A DNA stretch of 64,000 nt from positions 14,868,178-14,932,177 of the forward strand of contig NC_068360.1 of assembly GCF_020536995.1 (NCBI RefSeq), in the 5' to 3' direction. The notes under the pieces are model-generated. The model worked only from the letters and a program-made list of their open reading frames with translations. It made no database searches and was not told the origin of the DNA. A program made the translations under genes and the position numbers. Positions 13,701 through 22,490 of the stretch are shown piece after piece; the stretch's first letter is position 1, and every line of letters begins with the position of its first letter. The DNA comes from Dreissena polymorpha (lineage: Eukaryota; Mollusca; Bivalvia; Myida; Dreissenidae).

Positions 13701-16700
13701 AAGCTCCCTTTACAGCACATAATTCTGTGATAAGCTCCCTTTACAGCACATAAATCTGTGATAAGCTCCCTTTACTAAAAATAACTCTGTGATAAGCTCC
13801 CTTTACTAAAAATAACTCTGTGATAAGTTTCCTTCCTTGAAAGAACATGGTTAGCTTCTTTGCAGTACATTAAATGTAATGTAATTATATCCATGTACGG
13901 CACATAAATCTGTGATTTGCTCCTTTTAAAGCACAACTCTGTGATAAGCTCCCTCTACAACACAACTCAGTGATTAGCTCCCTTATAATGAAAAGCTGAA
14001 GAAAATATTAACAAAGTTAGAAATTTTCACATATTATGGGCACATGGTTTGTTATTCTTACGAAATTACTTTGGAATTGGATTTCACTAACATGCAGTTT
14101 TACTTCTCATGTATAGACATAGGCAATGTGTTCTATAGAGCATGTTTTCTGCATTTTCAATGCAACATTGTACCGTCTTACATAAGTATAACATGTCTGT
14201 GCATTTCTGTGATTCCCTGAGCATGAGTACAGCTTCAATTGAAATATAATATTTTTCAAAATACAGTCAAGTTGAATTCTTACAAATGCTTATATGTACA
14301 AATTTAAGAAGTATCTTACTGTTTAAACTGAGCAGGTTAACGCTATTGCATGCAGACACATATTTATTAGTTAACGCCATTGCATGCAGACACATATTTA
14401 TTAGTCACACTTATCTGTCGGGGTTGCAATTTCATACCCACTGCAACATGGTGTTTATATTGCAATTACTTTCACTAATATTAAGTGTTGAATTTCTGAA
14501 TTATCCCAGAGCCCCACACATTAGAAATTTAATCAGCGGCTATGAGTATATAGCATATGGAAAGCAGACGAATGAAGATTTCTGTTTCCAATACAGTGTT
14601 ATTGCATTGATATTTTCAAGGGATTAATTTCGTCTGCAGGCCCCCTGTATGTCGGTTGGAGTTGTATTACCTTTGCATGTCATGATGACATTGTTTCGAG
14701 GCGATTAAATCTGTCATAAAATGATCTGTTCGTAAGGCCATCTGAAAGAAACTTTGTGAACTGTGTAATTTTCACGTGCAACTATTCATACTAGACAATT
14801 AAAAAAACTGACAGTTCGCAAATTTCATTGAAAGCTGTCAGATAGTTTTATTTATTCATGTTCTATGTTATCTACTGTTTTATGGCTTTCTGTTTTGTTT
14901 CTATCATCACATTTACAGATTGCAGTTGCATGTGTTTTCAACTCATAAAGATGAAAGCATAAGATCAAGTGCGTTTTTTCAAGTATGCATGCTGTTGTTA
15001 CTTTCAAGATTTTGACATTCAGTCTGTGATCGTTTGTTGTTTTCAAGATATTGTAGCCTGTCTAGGCTTCAGTGGTTTATCTGTTGTGCATTATTTTATA
15101 TAATTTATCATAGACTTAACCCATTTATGCCTAGTGGACTCTCCCATCCTTCTAAATTGGATAAATTTATTTCCAAAATTAGGTATGTCTAGTATATTTA
15201 TTTCTATATTTAGAATATTTCTTACAGAAATTTCTTTAAGCAAAGAGCGCAGACCCTGATGAGACGCTGCATTATGCGGCGTCTCATCTGGGTCTACACT
15301 GTTTGCTAAGGCATTTTTTCTAGACGCTAGGCATAAATGGGTTAATAACTGTTAATGTTTTTACTCTAAAAAGAGCACAAATCATTAATGAAATAATTCA
15401 ATATGTACTGTTAATTTTTTAGAAAATAAATAAATAAAAAGGGCTAATCTCAGACAAAACGTGGCACCCATGCATTAAGCCCTGTTTTCCCAGAATATGC
15501 ATTAAGCCCTGTTTTCCCAGAACATGCATTAAGCCCTGTTTTCCCAGAAGATGCATAAAGCCCTGTTTTCCCAGAACATGCATTAAGCCCTGTTTTCCCA
15601 GAACATGCATTAAGCCCTGTTTTTCTAGAGCAAGACTCATATATATGTGTGCATAGTTTTGCAGCCCAGGACTTATCCTTCTGTTACACTTCAATCAATG
15701 AATTGCAAGGATTGGAATTGAGGGAACATGTTTGCGTATCGTAGGTGTGGAGGATTTGTTTTATTAGAAACGTAATCTTGTTCACTTCTCAAAATTCATT
15801 TTTTGGGGGTAATCTAGTTATGGCCTAATGGTCTTTAACCTTTACCTCTTAGTAACGTATTTAGACGCATTTGTATTTCCTTAGAAAGTTACATTTAATT
15901 AAAGACCTTTCTTACTAGATTCAAATTTTAAAAGTTTCATTTTAGACAATTAGATACTGATGAGCAGCAGACAGTATAAAATCTGAACAGACTGGTTGTT
16001 ACTCGCAGGCTGTTCTGGTTTTATGCTGTTTGCACATAGCCATTTTCCCTTTGCCTCTAAACGGGAAAGGTTTAATTGGAATTTAAATTAAGGGCACTTT
16101 TGATTACGAACAGCTATTCACATTTTTAATATGCTGACTGAACCTTTTATAATTGCATTTAGCAGTATGACATACATAACATTATGTTATATTGTGTTGT
16201 CTATGGTGGAAGGTCTCAAATAACAACTAAACAATTTTACCCATGCAGTGGCACGATTGTTTCTGTTGTATTATAGCAATAAATATTTTCAATGTGGGTG
16301 CATTGAATAAAATGTAAAAGATATCAGCCCGTTCAATACAATATAATATTCCCAGTATTTGTCCAACGCATTAGACATGTATTTTTGATTTTGTTATCTC
16401 ATCAAATGTTAATTGATTAATTTTTCCTAGGATTCAACTTTTTTCATGTATATAGATTTTTGTTTGAATAATTGTATAATTTGTTTGTATTATTGATCTT
16501 TATGATGATGATGAAATGATGAAGTAGAAGAAGAAGGTGATGATGATAATGGTGGCTCTAATTTGAGGAAAAGGTCAGGGTGAAGAAGTGACCTGTTTTA
16601 AAGAAATGCATAAATAATGTCATTCTTAACTTTTCCCATAAGCTTCAATTGTTTGCATATTCAAACATAAGATTACATTGGAGTACACAATGAATTATTC

Positions 16701-19700
16701 ATAGGTCTAAAATGATAAGAAATAGATGGAAGATTTTTAAGAAGGGGTTCTCTTTAATAGCTGGAATGTCCCCATGGCCGATTTGTTAAACAAATTTTTC
16801 CTGGAATGGCAAAGCATTCATCTGGGAACCACAGCCATTGTTAAAATGCATAGATCTTGTATATAAACCAGTCATAGACACAGCAGAAAAAACATTCCCT
16901 TCTCAGTGTGAGCTTCCAAATTTAAATATATTGAGACATTAACTTTGAGAATTTTCAAATTATAGTGAAAAACAAAAGTCCTAAATCAGCAGGAACATTA
17001 TTTTTTTGTTACATCGTACATTCTGTTTAGCATTACCAATTTCAAAATTTCCAAGACAAAAAGAAGTGGATGTGAGAAAAATACATTTAGGTAGATATGT
17101 GAGTGTTTTATATAGTTTCGGGGATTTTGCAGATAATTTGTTATTCTTACATAATTACTTTGAAATTGGGTTTCACTTGGGTGCAGAAATCTTTTCCATT
17201 ATGTGGTAACTTCAATTTTGCAGACTTTCCATGGGCTTGAATTTGTCTTGCAGCATAAAATTGAAACTTTGTTTCTTGGAATTCATTTTTGCGCGAGGAG
17301 CTTGGCTGTGTTTACTGTAAAAGTATTTGAATTTGTGGGGTCTAGATTTGAAGCATACACCTTATTTGCTTGGTATTAAAATCTGGCATTTTTATGTTCA
17401 TACATTTTTATTCAATAATGATGAGAACAAAATGCAGTGTTGTGAATGCAATTCTATTTTGATCATGCTGAACGTTTAGAAATAAGACCACGGTAAAATA
17501 AAACAATGTTACAGTATGAATGAATTTAAATAAGACCGTCAAAAACAAAATATGCATCATGTAACCTCACCATCTAAAATGTAAATTACCCAAAACCAAT
17601 ATTTTTTAATTGACTGATTTTTTTCCTCAATAAAATCCACCTAATTTTTGTAAAATATTTGATTATATTCTTAGGGCCATGTTTTACCACAAAGTAAAAT
17701 CATAAATAACGAGACCTGTCTCAAGAAGGGCCTGCTTTGATAGTATTAGACACATTTTCTGCCAGTCACCAGATCAAATGAAAAAATTGACCGCAAAGGT
17801 ATATTTGAAGTTGGATATCTGCAGTAGTTATATGGTATATATTCCTGAAACACACAATTATAATTTCCAGCCTAATGCAGCACACATGCCTCTGGAAGTC
17901 TGCAGGATCAATTATGTGCAGAATTGTTTTTGGGCGTACTGGAGTTGAAAGCCATTTTAATTACTTTGTTGTTGGTTTTTGATGCATGTTTTTTTGGCTG
18001 AGCTGTTCTCTCTCTACACCCAAACTAATTATGTGGGTGAAATTCAGCACATCATTTTATGGGAACAATTAAATAAATATTCAAAAATCTTTACCAGGTC
18101 TTGAAAAGAAGACATATCATTTTTTACACCCCAGCAAATGAAGTTTTATAGTTTACAACGCATAAATTTGACATTCTTGATCAATTTGACCAGTTTAGGT
18201 CAGTAAAATACAATAAAGGTAGTCAAGAGTATTTTAAACAGTTGCTATTGTGTTATTTGGACAACACATATAAATTATGGTCCGCCTGATGTTACTGGCT
18301 GGGTTACACGCAACTAAGATGCACGGTGGGGTATTGCCTTATTCTATTTTGATTAACACTGGTCATTTTTTAAAACAGAAAAAAGATGCTATCAATTATT
18401 ATTCTAAAATATTTTTTAAATGTTATAGAATAAACATACGTGAATATGTTCTGGTTAAGACCTTTTTGCAAGTTATAATTTTTGACTAAAGGCGAAAATG
18501 CTGTTAAAATCATTGATAATGAACTAGTTGATACCAGACCAGTCTTCATCTTTTTTACCCCAACAAAGGCTGAAGGACACAGTTTTGGCATTTTCCAGTC
18601 TGCCCATTCGTCCATCTGTCAGTCCGTCCATCTGTCACAAACTTTTAAGTTATGGTGGGGGTTATCAATTCAAGGACTTTGCCTGATAATTTGGGGCTGT
18701 GTGGCCTGTCAGTATTTGTCATAAGACCCTAAGTGGGGTTTTCACCATTTTGAGACTGGGGCTGGGTCCCTTTTAAGTGGGAAAATTTTCGGCGTTTAAT
18801 AATTGGGAAACAAGATTTGTTGTTGTTTTGCTAAAAGATGCTTCAACATTGAGAATAAAAATGTTTTAGTATTATATTAATTAAGGTAACATTGGTTATA
18901 AGGTTAAGATCTGAAAAAAAATTTTTTTTTATACCCCCACAAACAAAGTTTAGGGGGGGGGTATATAGGAGTGAGATTGTCTGTCGGTCGGTTGGTCTGT
19001 ATTAAGTGTTCGCTCTTTAATTCATGTTGTTTTCATCTGATCTTCACCAAACTTGGTCAGATGTTGTATCTAGATGATGTCTAGGTCAAGTTCAAATATG
19101 GGTCATGCCGGGTCAAAAACTAGGTCACGGGGTCACTTAGTGCGTTTTAAACATTGATCATTGTGTCCACTCTCTAATTCAAGTATTTTCTATCCAAGCT
19201 TCATCAAACTTGGTCAGAAGTTGTATCTAGATTATGTCTAGATCAAGTTTGAATATGGGTCATGCAAGTTCTAAAACTAGGTCACAGGGTCACAAAGTAC
19301 GTTTTACACATTCAGCATGGTGTCTGCTCTGTAATTTAAGTAGTTTTCATCCGATCTTCACCAAACTTGGTCAGAAGTTGTATCTAGATGATGTCTAGGT
19401 CAAGTTTGAATATGGGTCATGCCAGTTCTATAACTAGGTCACGGGTTCACATATTACGTTTTACACATTCAGCATGGTGTCCGCTTATTAATTCAAGTAG
19501 TTTTCATCCGATCTTCACCACACTTGGTCAGAAGTTGTATCTAGATGATGTGAAGGTCAAGTTCGAACATGGGCCATGCGGGGTAAAAACTGGTTTTCGT
19601 TGGAAACTTCCAATTGGGAATTATAAGATCCCTTTTGGAAAAAATATACACGTTTTACCATTGGGAATGGGGTCAAATTCTGAACCCAATTTGAACGAAA

Positions 19701-21770
19701 AAACAAACACTGAACTTCTCAAAAACTTCAGTGTTTTAGAGTATCTCTGTTGATTGGTCAGTCGTCATAAAATGTTTAAATTTTGTAGAGCAAACTGCAT
19801 CCACATTTCTGAAGCAATTTAATAAAAACTTCAAAAATCTGTATGTTGTTGCAATGAGTTTGCAATTATCCACAAATTCCAGAGTTGTGTGCTCCTGAAC
19901 CTAGCTGAGAGAGCGGCTCTGGCAAATTGGTCTTGTTTGCAACCTTCAAGCTCTTCTGTTGTTTTCTTAACTGAAAGAACGTAAGATGTATGTGGAACAC
20001 GAAAGACATCATCAACCTAAATGTACATGCAGGGAAGGCTAATGACCTGCGTCTTGACACGAAAGTCACCATCTTGTTACATGACTGATTTGATCGTATT
20101 GTTGGACAAAAAGAATAACATGTACTTTCTTTTGCAACAAATGGATGAAAGAAGTAGATTCATGAATAGTAATGATTTCATTTGCATTCGCAGCTGGTTT
20201 ATCAGGGTATTAATGGCCAGTCAAATGGTCACACACTCCAATTAGAATGACATGATATTTTAATGGAGCTGTAATTATTAGTTGTCATTCTTATGACCTT
20301 TAGTTTAGTTGGGGGGGGGGGGGTTACACCAATTTCGGCATGGGGCAAGGGCCCTTTGGATAGGGATAAATTATGTTGTTTTGTTCACAAATACTTTTCA
20401 TATGAGAATCGAAGTTTTTTCAATATTAAAGCGTAGATTTCTCTATATAATTTATGTTATTTAAAAAAAATAATACTTTTTTAGATTAGGAATTTGGCTC
20501 CAAAGAAAAAAAACCACACTGTACATGTAGCTGTTTTCCTTGCGCAGCTGGTAGAAGGCTATACTATAAATTCAAGGATTGTGGGCTCCATTCCATACCC
20601 AGTCACATGATGATGACACGTGTGGGTATCGGCACTGAAATTATTTCTACTGATATTCTCCTCCTACCTTTGATTCAAGTGAGGCAGTTGTCAGTTACTG
20701 GCATAAGTATGCGCTTAGTACTGGAAAATTCGATTTCCAAGGATAAGTATAAGAAGATTAAATAGCCTATTGATCAAACTATTGATGTTGAAACAACAAA
20801 TAATCCACTCAAACAAATGTGCGTAAAGTTTCATCCCAGATTAGCCTGTGCAGCCCCCACAGGCTTTTTAGGGACGACACTTTCTGCCTCAAATTACAGC
20901 TGTATTGCGTTAAACCCTAAACGCCTTTATCGCTTCAGGTACCTTCGGACTCCCGTTGAACTTGACATTCTTGAGCAGGCGCGCAACAACCCAGAGGTCA
21001 AGGTAACCCTTGTGCAACCCGACCTTAGACGGCTGAAGGAAAAACTGACCACTGTCAATCAGGTATAGAATAAGTATTAGGAAAAACTGACTACTTTCTA
21101 TCAAGTATTAGAACAAATATATCCTGTTAAAATAAAAACATATTCAGATATCTGTATTTAGACTAAAGACATATTCGTTTACAGTGTGTGAAAAAATTTA
21201 ATATTTTTATAAGTTTTTTTTATATATCTTTTGTGAATAGCAATTGACCGTCTTGTTAGTTTTCAAAATTTTGAGTCTGGCATCTGTATTTATGAGTTTC
21301 ATTTACTGTATTGAACTGTCAGGATATCAAAAACAATCAATTTTCAATTTCATCTCATTGCTATTAAAATATTTCACTTGGTTGTGTAAATTATTAAATA
21401 TTCTTCCAGATCTTGCAAACGCAAATGCACAAGAGTGAGAGATTCCGATACCGAGGCAGCATGATTTCAGACGACCCGATTGTTCTGGATTTTAGCGGCA
21501 ACGACCCGAAGATCGGTAACGTGAACATCGAAGGGGGCACAACTCTGTTTGATGATGAGGACTTAAATGGGGATTACTTGTCTGGTAGCGGGAGTGGGAC
21601 AGAAGATATTGACAGTACCATTGATACCAGCATCAAGCCTGATGTAGATGTTGTACTCGACAAAGGTATGAAGGGTTTTTTGGTAAAATTTTGTGCGAAA
21701 ATGTGGCCCAATTCCCAATCTGTAAAAAGTGTATAATTACCAATTGATGCCCCCCCACTCATTTCATTGT

Positions 21771-21814
<44 letters not shown>

Positions 21815-22490
21815 AAATTTGTAACATATTTAGGAGTATTTACTACTCTCCTGATAACATGTTATTGCATAACAAAGTGTTATAACTGATTGTTGTGCAA
21901 TAGTTAATGGGAAACAACATAACACAAGTTTGGTGACTATGGTAAGAGTTCTTCCCCTTTTTAAATGTTTCCTCAAGATACTTAAAAATGTATACAGGTC
22001 TGATCTGAAAATGAAATATATGATGTGAAAATAAAAGACAGATAACAATAAATTAGACTAAACTCCTACAATTTTGGAATCAACATTTCATCACTGGGTA
22101 ATGTATCATTGTCTGTAGCATATAGATGATATTTGTTCATTTCAGTGTTTTGGATTTTTATGTAGAATTTTTTTTAAAAGAATAATTTAAATAAATACAG
22201 GATGATTTTAAAGACGGCATTGAATAGATTTACAGATTTTCCTCTATTTTTGTGGAAAAAAAAAATCTTTCCAAGTGGCAACTTTTTTCACCCCAATTTT
22301 TGCAGGAAATGGTGGAAAGTATGACGTTAACCAAGGTGGGGAACTAGGCCAGGCCCCCAGAACCACACCTCGCCCCGCCCCAAGTAGTCAGCCACTTGAC
22401 AGGAACAGCAGCGTACACGGCTCGCGGGCGTCAATTCTTGTACTCTTCATTGCCTTGTACGTCGCACATGTAGCCACTGGTCGCAGATAG
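1636..22490 (+). CDS. GPC4/6 (dlp): Glypican (GPC1/2/4/6 class), C-terminal half, five exons
   Basis: Cell-surface heparan sulfate proteoglycan core protein that modulates Wnt, Hh, FGF and BMP ligands. Exons 1636-1722, 2957-3117, 20939-21062, 21410-21665 and 22306-22490 all have AG/GT borders and compatible phases; they total 813 nt, 270 codons plus TAG. Seen in order: a Cys (DLCG), the family signature ATCWNG, a Y-L-x(n)-NNPEVKV segment matching the family's RYLP...NNPEV block, a serine-glycine heparan sulfate site (SGSGSG) in an acidic context, a Pro/Thr-rich stalk, and a C-terminal hydrophobic run (ILVLFIALYVAHVA) as expected for a GPI signal. The N-terminal Cys-rich domain and signal peptide must lie left of the window. 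CWNG and the NPEV block fit GPC1/2/4/6 rather than GPC3/5. The gene converges on DNAJC3. Confidence 0.88.
1733..1941 (+). mobile_element. TTAA-A MITE
   Basis: Family landmarks: CCCTTTGCATGCTGGGAAAT, repeated GTCGTCTGCT, then a 67-base near-perfect palindrome (1838-1904) built on GCAAACAGTTTGGATCC and GAGACGCCAC. The terminal TTAA has mutated. The palindrome's five-base centre is inverted relative to all other intact copies here. Confidence 0.75.
2059..2397. mobile_element. hAT-like non-autonomous element
   Basis: Ends CAGTGTTGTTTTTGTC and (inward from the right) CAGTGTTTTTTTCACC. Flanked by TCAAG and TCCAG, a five-base duplication with one mismatch. The interior has CTCTATAAGTTGAACTTTAC, AATTTTGAAGTATTT and GGGACCCGGCTCCATTCCC, shared with copies at 8456-8690 and 56530. 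Confidence 0.72.
2957..3117 (+). CDS. GPC4/6 (dlp): Glypican exon b, CWNG signature
   Basis: Begins phase 0 after CTGCAG and ends two bases into an Ala codon before GTAAGA. It encodes a helix (ELMQATMNLIDAKGLY), then ADDICAEP and ATCWNG. The two cysteines and CWNG are hallmarks of the glypican core. The next intron is 17.8 kb, the longest in the window. Confidence 0.88.
3147..3362 (+). mobile_element. Fold-D foldback element
   Basis: Two hairpin blocks, TAGCCTGTGAAGTCCACACAGGCT and CAGCCTATGAAGACTGCACAGGCT (split here by their loops), separated by a T-rich spacer. It starts GGGCTTAATG and ends CATGCATTAAGCCC, forming the outer inverted repeat. Confidence 0.7.
3535..3693 (-). mobile_element. 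tRNA-derived SINE
   Basis: On the minus strand: GTGGATATGGTGTCCGCC (box A region), then a 3' body with AAGTACTTGTTTTTAGTCC and GGAAACGGACTCGACAGC and a tail ending in CGATGTAA. Same family as 6757, 27529 and 46303. Confidence 0.7.
4088..4302 (-). mobile_element. TTAA-A MITE
   Basis: TTAA at 4088-4091 and 4299-4302; inverted-repeat ends CCCTTT; 67-base palindrome intact. Confidence 0.82.
4658..5016 (+). mobile_element. TTAA-B MITE with internally amplified hairpin arm
   Basis: TTAA at 4658-4661 and 5013-5016, family ends recognisable. One arm of the central hairpin is repeated in tandem four times (4805-4976, see the repeat entry), making the copy about 115 bases longer than normal. Confidence 0.78.
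4805..4976 (+). repeat. 43-bp x 4 array from a MITE hairpin arm
   Basis: Unit TGTGAGTTACTCGCAGGCTG then TTGTGGTTTAATGCTGTTTGCAC split at its middle; four nearly identical units. It is one arm of the TTAA-B hairpin. Confidence 0.85.
5017..6212. other. Glypican intron, no feature seen
   Basis: AT-rich, with no homology or terminal repeats that I recognise. Confidence 0.5.
6213..6310 (+). repeat. Start fragment of a CCCCC/GGGGG-type dispersed repeat
   Basis: CCCCCTCGAAGAAGAGGGGA then TATATTGTTTTGCACATGTC and GGTCGGTCTGTCCGTCGGTC. Same layout as the repeats ending near 33140 and 58765. Confidence 0.55.
6429..6672 (-). mobile_element. TTAA-B MITE, minus orientation
   Basis: Begins TTAACCCTTTCCCACTCGGA, which is the family's right end, followed by the hairpin and the conserved AAGAAAGGTCTTTAAT block in reverse. 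The distal end has decayed. Confidence 0.72.
6757..6950 (+). mobile_element. tRNA-derived SINE
   Basis: The head resembles a tRNA gene: GGTCGTCGTGGTGTAGAGGA (box A) and CACAGGTGCGATCCCCACTG (box B, GGTGCGATCCC). The body contains AAAAAGTACTGGTTATAGTC and CCAGGAAACAGACAGGAGAG; the tail is CTAAAATAAATAGG. Pol III promoter boxes are plausible. Confidence 0.8.
6951..7977. other. Glypican intron with a long C run
   Basis: Mostly unique AT-rich sequence. A run of C with one A lies at 7532-7547. The 60-codon frame at 7751-7933 has no recognisable features. Confidence 0.5.
7978..8690. mobile_element. Older hAT-like element interrupted by the 8091-8450 MITE
   Basis: Left part GGTCCAAATTTGGGGCTCCC...TTGAAGGTTTC and right part CCACAAC...TGAATTGAACCTTATCAAAT...AATTCCCAATTAG match successive parts of the element at 2059-2397. 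The younger MITE lies between them with its own duplication. Confidence 0.65.
8091..8450. mobile_element. hAT-like MITE with perfect ends and 5-bp target duplication
   Basis: Ends CAGTGATTTTTTTTGC and GCAAAAAAAATCACTG are perfect inverted repeats. Flanks GTTTC at 8086-8090 and 8451-8455 are identical. The interior repeats AATTGGGAAAA and TAGCACGATAAACC. Confidence 0.85.
9340..9498 (-). mobile_element. TTAA-A MITE, truncated
   Basis: TTAA and right end at 9340, palindrome intact at about 9376-9450, then the element stops abruptly near AAATGCTAATTTTAGAAA where a hAT-like fragment begins. Confidence 0.74.
9499..10064 (-). mobile_element. hAT-like transposon fragment with short ORF
   Basis: The right end AAAAAAAACCTGG and the preceding ATTGGGAATAATAGCTGATT are hAT-like terminal sequence. 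The interior codes on the minus strand for a short transposase-like N terminus (9620-9760). The left end is missing, abutting the truncated TTAA-A copy. Confidence 0.55.
9620..9760 (-). pseudogene. Possible transposase N-terminal remnant
   Basis: Minus-strand frame of 46 codons starting MKKISKPKPGQTKTIHFLKQ and continuing into a Ser/Thr-rich stretch before a stop. A short basic leader followed by T-I-x-x-F resembles the start of hAT/TTF-type transposase proteins. Too short for a firm call. Confidence 0.4.
10313..11671 (+). repeat. 64-bp minisatellite, about 21 copies
   Basis: Unit starts TTAGCCTGTACTGTCTGCAC, continues AGGCTTATCAGGGGTTGCAA and ends CCTTGTATTGAATATTTAG. The start is a Fold-D hairpin. 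Copies differ at few sites (CAGGC/CAGAC, ATTTAG/ATATAG), so it is recent. Glypican intron. Confidence 0.92.
11852..12124. mobile_element. Fold-D foldback element, best full copy
   Basis: Outer inverted repeat ATATGAG...CTCATAT, then GAAAACTGGGCATAATGC paired with GCATTCTGCCCAGTTC. Two inner hairpins on GCCTGTGCAG and CTGCACAGGC flank a short spacer with GCTTTTATGGTATTTTTAG. About 270 bases, no coding capacity. Short frames reading SQISLCSPHRLIRDDT come from this repeat. Confidence 0.78.
12400..12760 (+). repeat. Interrupted (CAT)n / (CAA)n microsatellite
   Basis: About 360 bases dominated by ATC, CAT and CAA triplets. Frames reading poly-Asp or poly-Met across it are composition artefacts. 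Confidence 0.85.
12761..13329. other. Glypican intron, no feature seen
   Basis: Unique sequence between the triplet microsatellite and the 31-bp array. Confidence 0.5.
13330..13990 (+). repeat. 31-bp minisatellite
   Basis: Unit ACATAACTCTGTGATAAGCT + CCCTTTACAGC. The middle (about 13500-13830) is regular, with diverged units on both sides, as expected for an array decaying from its edges. Confidence 0.88.
13991..15115. other. Glypican intron, no gene supported
   Basis: Contains a 113-codon frame (14286-14627) that includes a 35-base tandem duplication and shows no domain, so I do not call it a gene. Confidence 0.5.
14336..14405 (+). repeat. Short tandem duplication, two copies
   Basis: TTAACGCTATTGCATGCAGA followed by CACATATTTATTAG occurs twice in direct succession, with one base difference near the start. 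Confidence 0.75.
15116..15345 (+). mobile_element. TTAA-C MITE
   Basis: TTAA at 15116-15119 and 15342-15345 with inverted ends CCCATTTATGCCTAG / CTAGGCATAAATGGG. The interior holds a hairpin (GACCCTGATGAGACGC...GCGTCTCATCTGGGTC) whose GATGAGACG core resembles that of TTAA-A. A third family with the same plan. Confidence 0.78.
15466..15628 (+). repeat. 27-bp minisatellite from a Fold-D end, about six copies
   Basis: Unit CATGCATTAAGCCCTGTTTT + CCCAGAA. This is the terminal sequence of Fold-D elements. A minus-strand frame repeating KQGLMHVLG is this array and not a gene. Confidence 0.88.
15835..16075 (+). mobile_element. TTAA-B MITE
   Basis: TTAA at 15835 and 16072; conserved GACCTTTCTTACTAGATTCA block and central hairpin with GCAGACAGTATAAAATCTG. 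Confidence 0.75.
16076..18734. other. Glypican intron, no feature seen
   Basis: Long AT-rich stretch, apart from a fragment with CTGCCCATTCGTCCATCTGT (about 18598-18640) typical of the start of CCCCC/GGGGG-type repeats. Confidence 0.5.
18735..18905. mobile_element. hAT-like element fragment, reversed
   Basis: GGTTTTCACCATTTTGAGAC, GGGCTGGGTCCCTTTTAAGT and AATTGGGAAACAAG are the reversed right end of the family at 2059-2397. Confidence 0.55.
18925..19590 (+). repeat. About 145-bp x 4 repeat with GGTCA motifs
   Basis: Preceded by a TACCCCCACAAAC...GGGGGGGTATA hairpin-like start and GTCTGTCGGTCGGTTGGTCT. Units contain CACCAAACTTGGTCAGAAGT, TGTATCTAGATGATGTCTAG, CAAGTTTGAATATGGGTCAT and ACTAGGTCACGGGGTCAC. 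Unclassified bivalve-type repeat. Confidence 0.75.
19585..19715. mobile_element. hAT-like element fragment
   Basis: CCAATTGGGAATTATAAGAT, ACCATTGGGAATGGGGTCAA and an end-like AACAAACACTG. It abuts the 19000-19585 repeat. Confidence 0.45.
19746..20535. other. Glypican intron, G run and decayed repeat
   Basis: A run of 13 G lies at about 20311-20323, followed by sequence ending AAAAACCACACTG that resembles a hAT-like end. No gene seen. Confidence 0.45.
20536..20760 (+). mobile_element. Second tRNA-like SINE type
   Basis: The head TGCGCAGCTGGTAGAAGGCT, box B-like TGTGGGCTCCATTCC, and a 3' body CAGTTACTGGCATAAGTATG. The body recurs at about 3712-3775 (CAGTTACTGGTGCAAGAAAG). Assignment rests on these boxes. 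Confidence 0.5.
20939..21062 (+). CDS. GPC4/6 (dlp): Glypican exon c, NNPEV block
   Basis: The first base completes the Ala codon left open by the CWNG exon, then 41 codons run to a GTATAG donor. It encodes YLRTPVELDILEQARNNPEV and a basic helix with LRRLKEKL. This corresponds to the RYLP...NNPE(V/L)xVD region and the following long helix of glypicans. Confidence 0.88.
21410..21665 (+). CDS. GPC4/6 (dlp): Glypican exon d, heparan sulfate attachment region
   Basis: Acceptor TTCCAG, donor GTATGA after one base of a Gly codon. It starts with the end of the long helix and runs into an acidic, disordered stretch with DYLSGSGSGTED. Three consecutive Ser-Gly pairs next to acidic residues are the expected glycosaminoglycan attachment context. 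The CxxxxC pair that follows this site in vertebrate GPC4/6 is not seen. Confidence 0.88.
21774..21812. repeat. (AT)n microsatellite
   Basis: Nineteen or so AT dinucleotides in the last glypican intron. Confidence 0.9.
22306..22490 (+). CDS. GPC4/6 (dlp): Glypican exon e, GPI-anchor signal and stop
   Basis: Acceptor TTTGCAG; the first two bases complete a Gly codon. It encodes a Pro/Thr-rich stalk (APRTTPRPAPSSQP), a small-residue region (NSSVHGS) suitable for GPI addition, a hydrophobic run of about 15 residues, a short basic tail (GRR) and TAG at 22488-22490. Confidence 0.85.

Noticed and set aside
14286-14627. 113-codon plus-strand frame in the glypican intron
   Set aside because: It includes a 35-base tandem duplication and shows no domain, signal or codon pattern of a gene.
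15419-15694. Minus-strand frame with repeated KQGLMHVLG
   Set aside because: It is the translation of the 27-bp minisatellite derived from Fold-D ends.
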